The notes under the pieces are model-generated. The model was not told where the DNA came from. It saw nothing but the letters and a program-made list of their open reading frames with translations, and ran no database searches. A program made the position numbers and the translations under genes. From positions 13,702,001 to 13,766,000 of the forward strand of contig NC_088788.1 in the NCBI RefSeq assembly GCF_949628265.1: a DNA stretch of 64,000 nucleotides, written 5' to 3'. Source of the stretch: Cloeon dipterum. Taxonomy: Eukaryota; Arthropoda; Insecta; Ephemeroptera; Baetidae. Positions 15,701 to 38,086 of this stretch are shown in pieces; the stretch's first letter is position 1; each line of letters opens with the position of its first letter.

Positions 15701-16160
15701 TGTTTACTTGAAAGGCACGTTTTTTATTTGTTATATGCGGCGCGTTAAATTTACTTAATTATCAATGTTATTGATGAGGACACAAATTTTAACAATCAAT
15801 TTCTTGGAATATTGTTTATCCCGTTACGACCGCTCATTTATATTTAAATTAGATTCTTTAATGCGTTCCAGATTATTGAACATGGTTCCGTGTTTTAAAT
15901 AAATAAAACATTGCTGTGAAAATTCTTTCAAAACAGCCGCTTGCAAGTTTAATATAGAAATCGATTGTCTTTCACATTTACTATGATCTTGGAGCGTTCC
16001 CAGCGAAAGTGTGTTTTATATCACATACAACAAACTTGAAAACGTGGGTGAATGCAAAAGGCGCATTACCTGCAGTGTTGGTCCAGTCGATGGGGTAGCA
16101 GCCGCCCTGCTGGAGCAGCGACAGCACCAAAAAGACGACCTCTCGGCAGTCCCAGGCCAT
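755..16160 (-). CDS. single-pass membrane protein, 5' exons only (3' end beyond window)
   Basis: Three minus-strand exons join in frame. Exon 1 (16160-16070) starts at an ATG in a strong context (GCCATGG). It encodes a hydrophobic signal peptide beginning MAWDCREVVFLVLS and ends in phase 1 at CAG|GTAATG. Exon 2 (7137-7019) follows a TTTTCCAG acceptor. It encodes a short acidic linker, a membrane segment of about 20 residues rich in Leu, Ala and Val, then CVCCRRNKSPPFQ, a likely palmitoylated and stop-transfer region, and ends at CAG|GTGAGC. A third candidate (793-755, flanked by AAGCAG and GTAAGC) adds 13 residues of the type KKDPVKQPVVKK. The intervening introns are about 6.2 and 8.9 kb. The protein is a type I membrane protein with a very short ectodomain. 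The cytoplasmic start loosely recalls synaptotagmin-like or lemur-kinase proteins, but no catalytic or C2 domain is visible, so no name is given. It is transcribed divergently from Rac1. Exons 1 and 2 are well supported; the third is less sure. Confidence 0.6.
794..7018. other. presumed intron, no coding content recognised
   Basis: Lies between candidate exons 3 and 2 of the minus-strand membrane-protein gene. It is AT-rich with short GC-richer islands (about 2,540-2,760 and 6,430-6,900). Open frames here lack family features and consistent splice signals. A possible tRNA-derived fragment at 2,690-2,775 is listed separately. Confidence 0.4.
2690..2775 (+). repeat. possible tRNA-derived SINE fragment
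   Basis: GGTTCGTGTCC at 2744-2754 resembles a pol III B box (T-loop). About 44 bp upstream, AAAGCACAGTGG resembles an A box. The spacing is close to that in tRNA genes, but no full acceptor stem or cloverleaf can be folded and the tail runs into TTCTTTTT. A decayed tRNA-derived repeat is more likely than a working tRNA gene. Confidence 0.25.
7138..16069. other. presumed long intron, no coding content recognised
   Basis: This 8.9 kb stretch separates the signal-peptide exon from the membrane-segment exon of the minus-strand gene. Two GC- and CpG-richer patches (about 7,640-7,960 and 11,430-11,880) stand out from AT-rich surroundings and could be regulatory. No RNA gene, mobile element or protein family was recognised. 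Confidence 0.4.
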
Positions 16161-17024
16161 GGCTCTCACACCATCGGGCGTCGGGCAGGTCTGTCGAATT
16201 AGCAGAGCCGCTTCCCGACTAGCTGCTCAATGGACTCTACGCTTGGCTGGTCCATCATGTCGATGCTGATGTTACAGAGTTCAGCTGGTGCCAAAGTGCG
16301 TGTTGGACCTCACCGGCGAAAAATCACACGAGACGCGCACCGCGGCACGCCGGACATGTTCGCAGTTCACGGTCGGGGCTCGGTTCAGCGGTCAACGCGA
16401 AAATTGCTCGCGAATTCGGTGCGGAATGGGCACACAAACGAACGGCCGCCGTCAACATGCACCGTTCTCCAACATCGTTACTCTCCAAACCCCCTCAGCT
16501 GAACACTGACTGACTGATGATGGCGCATTGCGCATGGAGGCACCACATTGCGCCGCTGATTTTCACTCTTCTTCAGTCAGTCACAGGCTTGAAAGCAATT
16601 TTTTAAAAAAAGCATGCAAAATTAGCAGGCTGTTGTGCGGAGGACAGTCAAAATCTCACCCGAATTTGGAATAAATTGGCAAAAATATCGGCGAATCCAT
16701 GTTGCCGCTTTCCGCCGTCAGAGGACAGGCGTTGCGCGGACGGCACCTGGCTGAAAATTAATGAACAGGCGATGCCAGCGCGACCGACGAGCGATTCTCG
16801 AAGCCTAAGCAAAACCTGTCGCGCGCAGGCTGCCCACACTGCGCAGGAATGACGAACGCCGCCCGAGTGCCGAGTGGCACTACCAACCCGCGCAAGTTGG
16901 TAATGGTAACGCCAGTGAGTTGAGTTAAGTCGGTCGTGTTGTCTGCCTTGGTTGTGCATAACACACACCTCCCCGCCCATCATAGACGCTTTTTATTTCC
17001 TGCTGGGTGGGTGCCGAGCACAAA
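16161..17024. promoter_or_regulatory. shared divergent promoter region of the membrane-protein gene and Rac1
   Basis: The two start codons (16160 on minus, 17025 on plus) face away from each other across 864 bp. The interval is much richer in G+C and CpG than its surroundings, as expected of a housekeeping promoter. Several TCAGT-type initiator-like matches occur near 16,570-16,580. The transcription start sites cannot be set from sequence alone, and each gene may carry further untranslated exons. Confidence 0.5.
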
Positions 17025-29188
<12,164 letters not shown>

Positions 29189-30240
29189 GGGTGTCCACCG
29201 ACAAGTGCCACGTTTCCTCCTCACATATCTAATGTTAATTCACTGCAAGAATGGACAGCATAATGGTCTTGTTTGCCTTCACTCGCATGCGACGGCAAGT
29301 AAGCAACACAACACTACTACTACTACTGCAAAATGGAGTTTTTAATTGAGGGAGAGAAAGAGAAAAAATTGGCTAGAGAAAAAATACACACGGTGCTGAA
29401 ACACCCACTCTCTATGTATGTGATGCTGATGTTCAAGAGAAGGAACGGCGGACTCCTCCTCGGCAAGAGCAGCCAGCTTTTGTTTTTTGGTGGGACCAAT
29501 TCGCTTTGAGTTTTGCGGTCAGGATGCTTGCCCAGTTTTTGTCCCTGCCATCAAATGGTCTCTAGAGGTCGAATACAACCTCTTGCTCAGGAGAAGCCGC
29601 CGTTGATGCTTTTTCAAATTTAGTAAATCTTTAGGACTTTTGAGAAGCAGTACCATTTTTGTATGAAGCTTCGTCAAAGATGATTACATCCCTGTGTTGG
29701 CGAAAATCGTACCAGATATTTTGGATGATGTAAACACGCGGTTTGCAATTGGCTCTGGAAAAGTCTCTCAATAATTTTTATATGAAAACAAATCTTTGAA
29801 AATGTTTAAATCAAAATTAGCCATTTTAGCTGCTACAGCTCCCATTTCTGAGATGAGAATCGATTTTGTTGCTTAACAAAATTCTCATTTGCTAAAGGTG
29901 ACGATGAGCAAAATCCACTCCTGATTGTTTCTTCCCAGCTTTGCATGCTTGTCTAATTATGATAACAACACAAATTTGATGAGGGTGGAAGTTATTTAAG
30001 TTTTAAATTTTATAAAGTTATCAGCACAAGTTTTCCACGCAATAATTAATTAAAATCAGAATTTTGTTGCAGGAGACATTATCATGCTTCATTATGTCTT
30101 GGAAAAGGATTATCAAGTTAATTAATCAGACTATGGAGAGAAGTTGATAATCGTCTAATATTGTAAAATGCATTTATTTCACAATAACTATGTTCTTTTG
30201 TCTTTAATTTCCTAAAAATACTATAATTATACCACCCGTT

Positions 30241-30263
30241 CACACACACACACACACACACAC
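30241..30263. repeat. (CA)n microsatellite
   Basis: An uninterrupted CA dinucleotide run of about 23 bases in the Rac1 trailer. Confidence 0.95.
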
Positions 30264-31216
30264 GTTAGAACTCACGACCTCTTCTTGTGAATGAGTGATA
30301 GCAAGATATAATGGAGAGTATATTTTTGCTAGGTGCAAAGAAAGTTAGTTTAAGAAAGTGTTTATCCTTTGAAGGATTACTTAAAACGGTTAGCTTTGAT
30401 TTATGACGGATGAGTTTTTCCTCGGAAAGAAGCATTCATTGCAGAAGGCCTATTTACATGCAGTATTGTTTTACACAGAGAAAATATAAAAAATATTTCG
30501 GAAGTGAAAATGCTTGAATGATGAATGTTTGTTAACGCGTAAGTTTCATTTTCGGGGAAAGTGACTTGTAGTTTCTACATATAAACATTTTATTCCTAAT
30601 CAACCTTCCTTCTGTGCAAGTGCAAAATAATGCTTTGGTTACTCTCTCAAGTGTCACCGAGTAAATCACCTCTCCTGGAAAGGCCCGTTGTTCACAGTTT
30701 AGGGCCGTTAAGGTTGATTGGTTATTCGTCCACACTACTACACATACGCATCTTCCTACCAATTCACGCACTCTCTCCCTGCAGTTTTAGTGGCAGAAAC
30801 TTGTGTACCGATTTCGCGTTGCAAGCCAACTCATCCTTCGAACAAACAAATGCCGCTCTTATTGTCTGGGATGAAATGGGAAAAAGAATAACTACTAATG
30901 ATTATCTCTTGTTGTTGCATTTGTTGAGAAATTTACAACATCGTCCTACACTAGCTGATCGACATAATTGATTTCCTTTAACAGATGTAAAATGTCCACA
31001 TTGCTGTTGTTAATTTGGAGCTCATAATAAAAAAATAATAATTAACATTGAGGAACTCGCTAACTGACGAAATCGATTGATGATGCCTCGGGAAAAATAC
31101 CCATGTTTGGATTTAAATGGATAGGTGGAATATTGAACAGCAACATACTGTGTGTAACCTGTACCACAAATTGAAATTTTCCAGAAAAATCTTAACTGTG
31201 TATGCTAGTATTTCCA

Positions 31217-31222
31217 AATAAA
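31217..31222 (+). terminator. candidate poly(A) signal for Rac1
   Basis: AATAAA in an A/T-rich context, followed by a GT/T-rich stretch (TTGTAAGTGCATCTTTT) that fits a downstream element. Another AATAAA is at 31026-31031. The signal is conserved in the duplicate near 41,327. Confidence 0.35.
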
Positions 31223-31239
31223 AATAATAAAAATAATGC

Positions 31240-33000
31240 ATTGAAATCTTGTAAGTGCATCTTTTATTTAATAGTTGTTTATCCTCACATTGTCAAAATA
31301 CATACAATCATTTTATGGCATTAATTACAATAATTGTTAAATCTTAATGTCATACCAACTAGCTTTTCAAAAGTTTCATCAACTACCATTAATTATGAAA
31401 ATTAATATTTATTTTGAAAAAAAAAACGGATTGTGGAAGAATACGAAATCTAACGCCCAACTTAAATAGAGAAATCTTACAACAAGTAGTCAATTGACAA
31501 ATTTCAAAATATGCATCTTCAAAGGAAAATTGCAGTAGCTCTCAATAAATGGAAACATACGAATATCAAGCTTTGCAGAAGTATGAAAAAGCCACCAACA
31601 CGTTCTCATGTCCAAGTTAAATGATGGTTGTAAGAAGTTAAATTTCAAACTTCTGCTTGCACAATGAGGCTGAAAATGCTTTTACTAAACTAAAACAATT
31701 TCCGTGTAGCTCTTTCCTATAATTATCCGCCGCTTCTTCATAAGTTTATTTACATTTTTTTTACCTTCGATTGCAATCGGAGTCATTTCCAAACTAAATT
31801 TTATATTTTAAAATTTTCGTAATTTGTTTGCTAATCAACCTGTTAAATTAAAAAAACATTATAATATCAAGGGCAAAGCTTAACCCTTAATAGGTCTAAC
31901 CTGATTCCTAAGTAATCCACGCATCTTTTGTCATTACTCCACGGACTATTAATTTGCAAGTAAAGTCTTTGAAAAAAAAATAAATTAGAATTTTTTCGAT
32001 GATGAGCATATTTTAAGTATCACACGACACGACATATCATGCAACATTTTAAAAAGTGAACAGTTATGCTACCAGCACTTTAAGACTGCTTGGTGACACA
32101 GTTTTCCAAATGTGCAAGGCGTATCGCATACGTTACATGTGACAGTAACAATAGAACACTGTTTACCAACATCATGTACCTTTTTTGGTTTAGGCCGATT
32201 CATTTTAATGACTGCAGAAGCACGTAGGACAGGTCCCTCATCACGTATTTGAAAATAAGTATACATAAATGTTATTGAAAACATCAAATTACCTCACACG
32301 TTTCACTTACCAAGGTATTTAGCAAGGTGAAAAAATACAATTTTATTTTAGTGATCATGAATCAAACTTTATTTTCGGTCCTTACAAAGAAAACACTCAA
32401 GCACGATAAACGATAATGTCTAATAAAATAACGTAAATTAAAAATATAATGCACGTCATCTTTTTCCGACTAAACGTTACAGCCAAGGAATAAGAAAAGA
32501 TCTCATCGTCATCAAAAAGCTAGTTCCTAGTATATCATATCCAATGGAACGCATTTAAATCAACTGGCTGTCAGGGAAAACTAAAATTTATTTCAAGCAA
32601 ACATTTATCTGACCACTTCAAATAAAAATCCAAATCTAAACTATATCTGTTATCTGTAGAGCACTCAAAACAATTAAAATATCAATCTCCTATTAACACT
32701 GAGAAATGAAATCTGAGAGCAGCTCTTTTAAAGCAGCTGATTTGAATATTCAATTTCTCATCTACTATCAAACTAGCTTTGGTACGTAAATAAAAATGTG
32801 CTTAGACGCGGGAAGCATAATACCTTCCTCAAATAAAGCTCAAACCGCAAATGTATTAGACTGAAAGCTGTCAATCAGGATTTAAGCACTTCAGATTTCC
32901 TCTGTGTTTCTTAAAATTAATATGCGCATCACCTGTAGTGTGTGTTTTGGAAAAAAATATACTTGAAAAGTTGTGTAGAACCAAAGAAATCGAACTTAGT
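31240..33000. other. intergenic region between Rac1 and gene A
   Basis: AT-rich, and duplicated at 41,340-42,777. A 70-codon open frame at 32,069-32,287 is not conserved in frame in the duplicate and is probably noncoding. At 32,090-32,120 and 41,866-41,900 the plus strand resembles the 3' coding end of the LINE at 49,565 (shared core GGCGGCACAGTTT), so a short LINE relic may lie here. Confidence 0.5.
32368..32373 (-). terminator. candidate poly(A) signal for gene A
   Basis: On the minus strand this reads AATAAA, about 630 bases after the gene A stop. It is conserved in the duplicate near 42,150 downstream of gene B. Position and conservation support it, but no transcript end is known. Confidence 0.3.
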
Positions 33001-36000
33001 TCAAGGTTCGCATAAGGTGTTCAGCTTACTCGCAAGGCGTTCTCGTGACACGGCAGCAAATGGTATCGACCCATTCGGTCTCAATTTAATTGAGTACAAA
33101 AACCATTCGAGGTAGGGATTGCGATTGGTGTAGCGGTCTTGAAGTTCAGGCGTTAGATTAACTCGGCTGCCTGAAGTGCACCATCTGTAGTCTAAACGGT
33201 CTGAGGCACCAAGTCTGCTCGCCGCTGCCCAGATGAAACCATACGAATCATCTCTTAATGACATTCCTGTAAAGGAAACGATTATTTTAGATTTGTGGTG
33301 TGCTTAAACGAATGCGCTGCTCACCTATTGAACGGTCGATACAATACATTTCCTCGATGGTCTCAATTGAAACCATCTTAAGACCATATTTACAGCATAG
33401 AGAAAAGGCGTCTTGATAAGAAAGCTATAAACACGTTAATGTTAGTATGAAAAAATGTTTGGTTTCAACAAATAGATCATACGCTTATTATAACAAGGAG
33501 GTATTTTTTTCCACAAGCCGTGAATATTTCTGTATCTTGTATTGCTGAAATAATAATTAATTAATATTTTCATATCAAAATTTTGGTATCTAACCTCGGT
33601 CATTCATGTAGTCATCTCTCATTGTTTGCTTTTTTTGATAAACGATGGCTTAACAATTCTTTTGTTTCAATTGACATAGGGTGCTTACATTGATTACACA
33701 TTCATAGTCAGTAAGGCATTTGGGTGCAATTCTAGGGAGTGGTACCGATTCCTATTCAATCGTTTTCCTCGTCATTTCTTTTTTCAATAATGCATGAAAA
33801 AACTACATACTGCCGATGTATCCAGTTGCGCCGTGTTAATCAAGTTGGTCACTAAATCCGGGGCAGTTTCTTGGCCGCATTGAAAAATTAAAGCAGCTGT
33901 GTCGCACTCATCCATTCCCCCTAAATATATACATTTTTTAGTTTGCCAAGAAAAATTTATTCACTCACTTTTTGAACCGCAAGTTGAGATGGCATCCATG
34001 TTTTCTTGTAATCGTGTGTCAGAATCTTGTGCAAACATCTCAGCCAGCAAAATGACCCTCTCGTCAATAAGTTGCCCGTCCCACATCTAACTTGAATTAG
34101 GTTTGAAAATTTTTTCATGTGCGAAAACTTACAAATCCTCCGTTTTCCCCAACACATTTTAGAAAGCACTAAAATTATTTTACCGAATTATAAAAATTTC
34201 ACTTAAAATTATCATTTCCTTAACATTCTTGTTTGTTATTCTTACTATTCTTATTTATATCTTACGGTAATATTTTCATTCTAAATAATATTTCAATCAT
34301 AATTTTATTTTTTAGAATTAATTAACTTATTTCATTAAGGAAAATCAGAAAAGTTAAAAGGCAAAATACACAAGCGTTCAAGTCACTGAAAAGTCGGCAA
34401 AGATAGTCAAGACTTACACAGCCTGCTAAAACAACTAAAAATATCAATTTTTAATAATATTGTAATTTTATTTCAGCAAAACTGAAAAACATTGGGAATC
34501 TTACAGCGGATTAAAATTCTCCACCTCAGTTTATTATTTAGGAGTAACCTTTCGAGTTTCTCGAACGTGTTTTAGTAAAAGGGAAAAATATTCCTAAGGC
34601 TTCTTAAGCCTCTGCCCAATTGTCTAAGAGGAGCCTCTAAATTGTCTCCTTCCTCCTTAGTCGCAATTTTTAGTGAGGCCAATTGGCCCAACGTCCAGGC
34701 CTGCAACTGTACGCTAACATTCGCTTTTCCCTGGTTAATTCGTTTCAATAGACAAGACCGCGCTTCTTTGTGTTTTCGGTGGCCGTAGTTTGTTGCGCCT
34801 CCGTATTAATATTCCAAATTGAACCGTTCGCCCGGGAACGGGAGTTTCTGGACTTATGGAGTGATGCCTGAACAATAATTAAGAATGATTACCTTTATTT
34901 GAAGAGTAAATTTAGTCATATTGAATATGGCCTGAGTCTCTTCTAACAAAACAATACATGAATTAATATTTAGTTTGCTATAACGGCATTATTTTTATTG
35001 TACTTGCCTTTTGATAAATTGAACACCGCAGCGCATTCTTCAACTATTGCATCTGAATGGACCGGGGTATTTCTCGTATCCCGCGCCTCGCATATGTACT
35101 TTTGACTGTTCGAGCAGTCCACGTCATTCAGAAGTGCTCCAGTTTTGCTCAAGCCGAGAATGAGACAGTTTTCTTTTCTTCCGAAATTATCTGGTTGTCC
35201 AGGGGACCACACGGCCTCTTGTTTTCTGACCAGTTTGTTCGCCGCACACCAACCGAATTTACCTTCGCAAGCTTCGTCGCTTCCAGAGGTCCAAAATGAT
35301 CCTTCAGCATTTGATGAATCTCGAAAAAAGTTATATTGAAATTTATTTAAAACTATGTTAAACATTTGATACTTTTAGCTGCTTCAATTAAATTGTTGTA
35401 TTCATAGTCGAATTCTACACTCAGAATCTTCATTCCGATTGCACAACACGACTTCATCGCTTCCAACCACTGCAAAATAATTTAAGCCAGGAGTAAATTA
35501 GCAAATTTAAATTTACAGTCATTTTCGCCGAGCTGAAAAGGTAGAATCTTCCATTGATTGAGTACCAGAACCCGTATTTGCTTGCATCTATATGAATGTG
35601 AGGCGATATTAAAATTTTCAGCTTTTTGCACAATTAAAAAAACTCACTCGTAAGGTAAAGAGTTACGCCGTCTGCAACGTATGTGCTGAACAATGACACC
35701 TTCCAATTATTTCGTTTTTAATGTTAATTATTTTGCAAATTCTATCAGTAATTTACATTTTTGTCACAGTTGAGTTCTGGACATTTTGGAGCAGAGCAAG
35801 CTGGTGGAGGGGTAGTTGGTCCCTACACAAGTTATTTACATAAAATTTAAAATAATGAAGACAAAATTCACACGAACTTGGCATCCGAAAACGTAGAGAT
35901 TGGTGCAATTTTTGCTGGTTAAAAATACTTTGCCGATGCCTTTATCGACTCGCAGATGAACACAGTTGTTCCCAACCGAGTTATTTGGCTGTCCCCGCAG

Positions 36001-37975
36001 CCAATACAACGACGTGTTGTCAATTGTTGATTTGAAATTTGTCATATTTGGCAGACGCCATTGGAACGTTCCATTAACCGATTTGAGAGCCGCGCTCCAG
36101 TAGTTGGCATTATACTTCCACAAAGATGCTGCTGAAAATTTTTTGAAATAAACTTAAGCAACATCCATATCAGTTTATCATACGCTTGGTCATATTTTCT
36201 AAACAATTCCTTTTGTCGTCGTTTTCAATGGCAATTGGTGTCATCCCCAGACTACAGCATTTTACGTAATTTGTTTGCCAATCAACCTGTAAATTAAAAA
36301 CATAACTTGACGGTATTTTGCTGGTAAAATATTTTTTCATTGGATTTTGTTCAATATCATAACATTTTTTGTCACAGAGAATCGCTACATCGCTACTCCT
36401 TCCGCACATAAAGACCGCTCGGCGGCACAGTTTCTTTACTTGAGTAACGCGTCCATCTATCTTTCATGACACCAGAAAGTATAATACAAATTTTTACGTG
36501 CGGATATTTAACTGTATTTTTTGTTTTAAGCATACATTCACTTTTTTCTGCTTCTTTTAACGAGTATATTAATAAATTTGCTTATAAGCATAAATGTCAT
36601 TATTTTTTTAATCTATTTTAACCAATTAAGGAAAAATGAATACTCAAAAATGTATTGAGAATATATCAGTTACTATGTACCACAGTTTTCCCCCACAGAA
36701 ACAATGCACCACAGGCCTCAGTCCAGGAGCCATATTTGGTGGCGTCTGTGGAAATTTCCTGTGAATTACTCAGCAAAACAAATCCCTTAAATCGTACCAA
36801 TAACTCGACCATCCGTGTGAAACAGAGATGCCTAGTGGACAAGTTGAACCCAATGAGCGAGCGATATTTTTCGTGTAAAAATAATTCATACGCTTTTCTT
36901 GCATGCATAGTTATTAAAATCGAAAATTTTCTAGTGAGAAAGAAACATTATTTTTGTGACATTTATGGCAAATAGCACAGCGGATTACATACAGGAGAAA
37001 TTGTTGTTGTAGTGGTGGTGGTGGTAGTAGTGGTGGTGGTGGTGGTGGTGGTGGTAGTGGTGGTGGTGGTTGTGGTGGTTGTAGTGGATGTGGTGGTTGT
37101 GGTGGTAGTGGTAGTAGTTCCAGCAGTTGTGATTTCTGTTGTATTTGGGTTAGAAGCGATAGCATCTGTCGTGGCATTAATATTTCCGCTCTCAGTCACA
37201 GTGGATTGAGCTGCTAAATGAGGTATTTTAATAAAAAAAAAACAAAATATATTTTGCAATTAGGGACAGTAAATTTGAATGTTTTGCGAGTAGCACCTAT
37301 TATTGTTGTTGTTATCAAAGACGAAGGCTCGTTATTTGTCACTTCAGTAAATGAGTTGGTATTATTTGCTATTTGTTCTTGGCTCGATAAAATTTTCTCC
37401 GCACTTTCTGTAGGTTCATCATTCGGAACAACATCGTTTACAGTAACTTGTAATGATTCCTCTGCAATCGTTGGGACTTGAAAATTTTAGGTATTTAATG
37501 TGTCTTTCCAAGTGCACAATTTTGTGCACTTGCAATTTATAAACTCACCACTGCTGGTCAGATTGACGGTGGAAAGAATGACTTCTGTTGATATTCTTGA
37601 CACCTTTTTTTTAATTTTTCGCTATGATTTTAACTATTAATTGTCACTGCTATACTATCACCTGTGAAGAAGAACTGGTAATTCGTGAACGATTGAATGT
37701 TCCTTTGGAACATGACAATTTCCCGCAGCACTTAATTATATAAAACTTTTTCTGATGGCGAGCTGCGAAATTTTACATGAGATTGAGATATTTATAAATT
37801 AAATTTTTTTATAACAAACATCGCCAAGGTCTTTTATTAACATTTTTTGTGTTGATCAATAGCAAGCAGCAAGCTATCCTCTATAATTCCACTGTTCACT
37901 TCATTCACAAAGTTAAAAGTAATATTCACTTACCGCAATCAGAATCATGCAGAAAATTGTACTAAATTTTACCAT
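33001..37975 (-). CDS. gene A: secreted mucin-like protein with three CTLDs and an internal OBP domain
   Basis: Twenty-two exons join in frame to about 815 residues. Exon 1 (37975-37934) encodes signal peptide MVKFSTIFCMILIA. Exon 2 (37751-37662) carries YIIKCCGKLSC. Exons 3-5 (37603-37549, 37476-37297, 37210-36989) are Ser/Thr-rich and end in a long poly-Thr run. CTLD1 (residues about 197-337; 36745-35878) contains WTEACG, DWQTNYVKCCSLGM and WLRGQPNN. A hinge (35822-35757) has CSAPKCPELNC. CTLD2 (about 360-520; 35699-35008) has FWTSGSDEACEGKFGWC and a galactose-type QPD. The OBP-like domain (cysteines 528, 554, 558, 601, 610, 619) is spread over 35319-33811. A second hinge (33751-33689) precedes CTLD3 (33544-33001), which lacks EPN or QPD. 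No membrane anchor is seen. The intron after the exon ending at 35008 has a GC donor (AAAG|GCAAGT). The exon 3 acceptor is weak. A secreted, glycosylated, ligand-binding role is inferred; the biological function is unknown. Confidence 0.88.
37012..37120. repeat. GGT/GTG trinucleotide tract (poly-Thr codons of gene A)
   Basis: On the minus strand this is a run of ACC/ACA/ACT codons giving a nearly pure threonine tract in the mucin-like exon. The homologous exon of gene B (46995-46807) is 33 bases shorter, so the repeat number changes without a frameshift. Confidence 0.95.
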
Positions 37976-38086
37976 TTGTGTAGATTGGAGTAGGGAACTA
38001 TCACACAGGTCTTACAAGTTGGGTAGTGGTATGCACCATCAATCTAGGTTTTGGCATCATTAGGGCTTGCCATGACGTTTTTCCGG

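Larger units (their letters stand above)
29189..31239 (+). other. probable Rac1 3' untranslated region and trailer
   Basis: Noncoding sequence after the Rac1 stop. It contains a (CA)n tract at 30241-30263 and AATAAA signals at 31026 and 31217. Its last 400 bp or so are repeated at 40,932-41,350 in front of duplicate gene B, so a piece of probable Rac1 trailer was copied with the downstream lectin gene. Whether the transcript truly reaches this far cannot be seen. Confidence 0.45.

Noticed and set aside
32069-32287. 72-codon minus-strand frame with PKPKKVH and several Cys
   Set aside because: The duplicate at 41,857-42,099 carries indels that change its frame and C-terminus, so the frame is not conserved.
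37012-37209. Poly-valine plus-strand open frame
   Set aside because: Antisense shadow of the poly-Thr exon of gene A.
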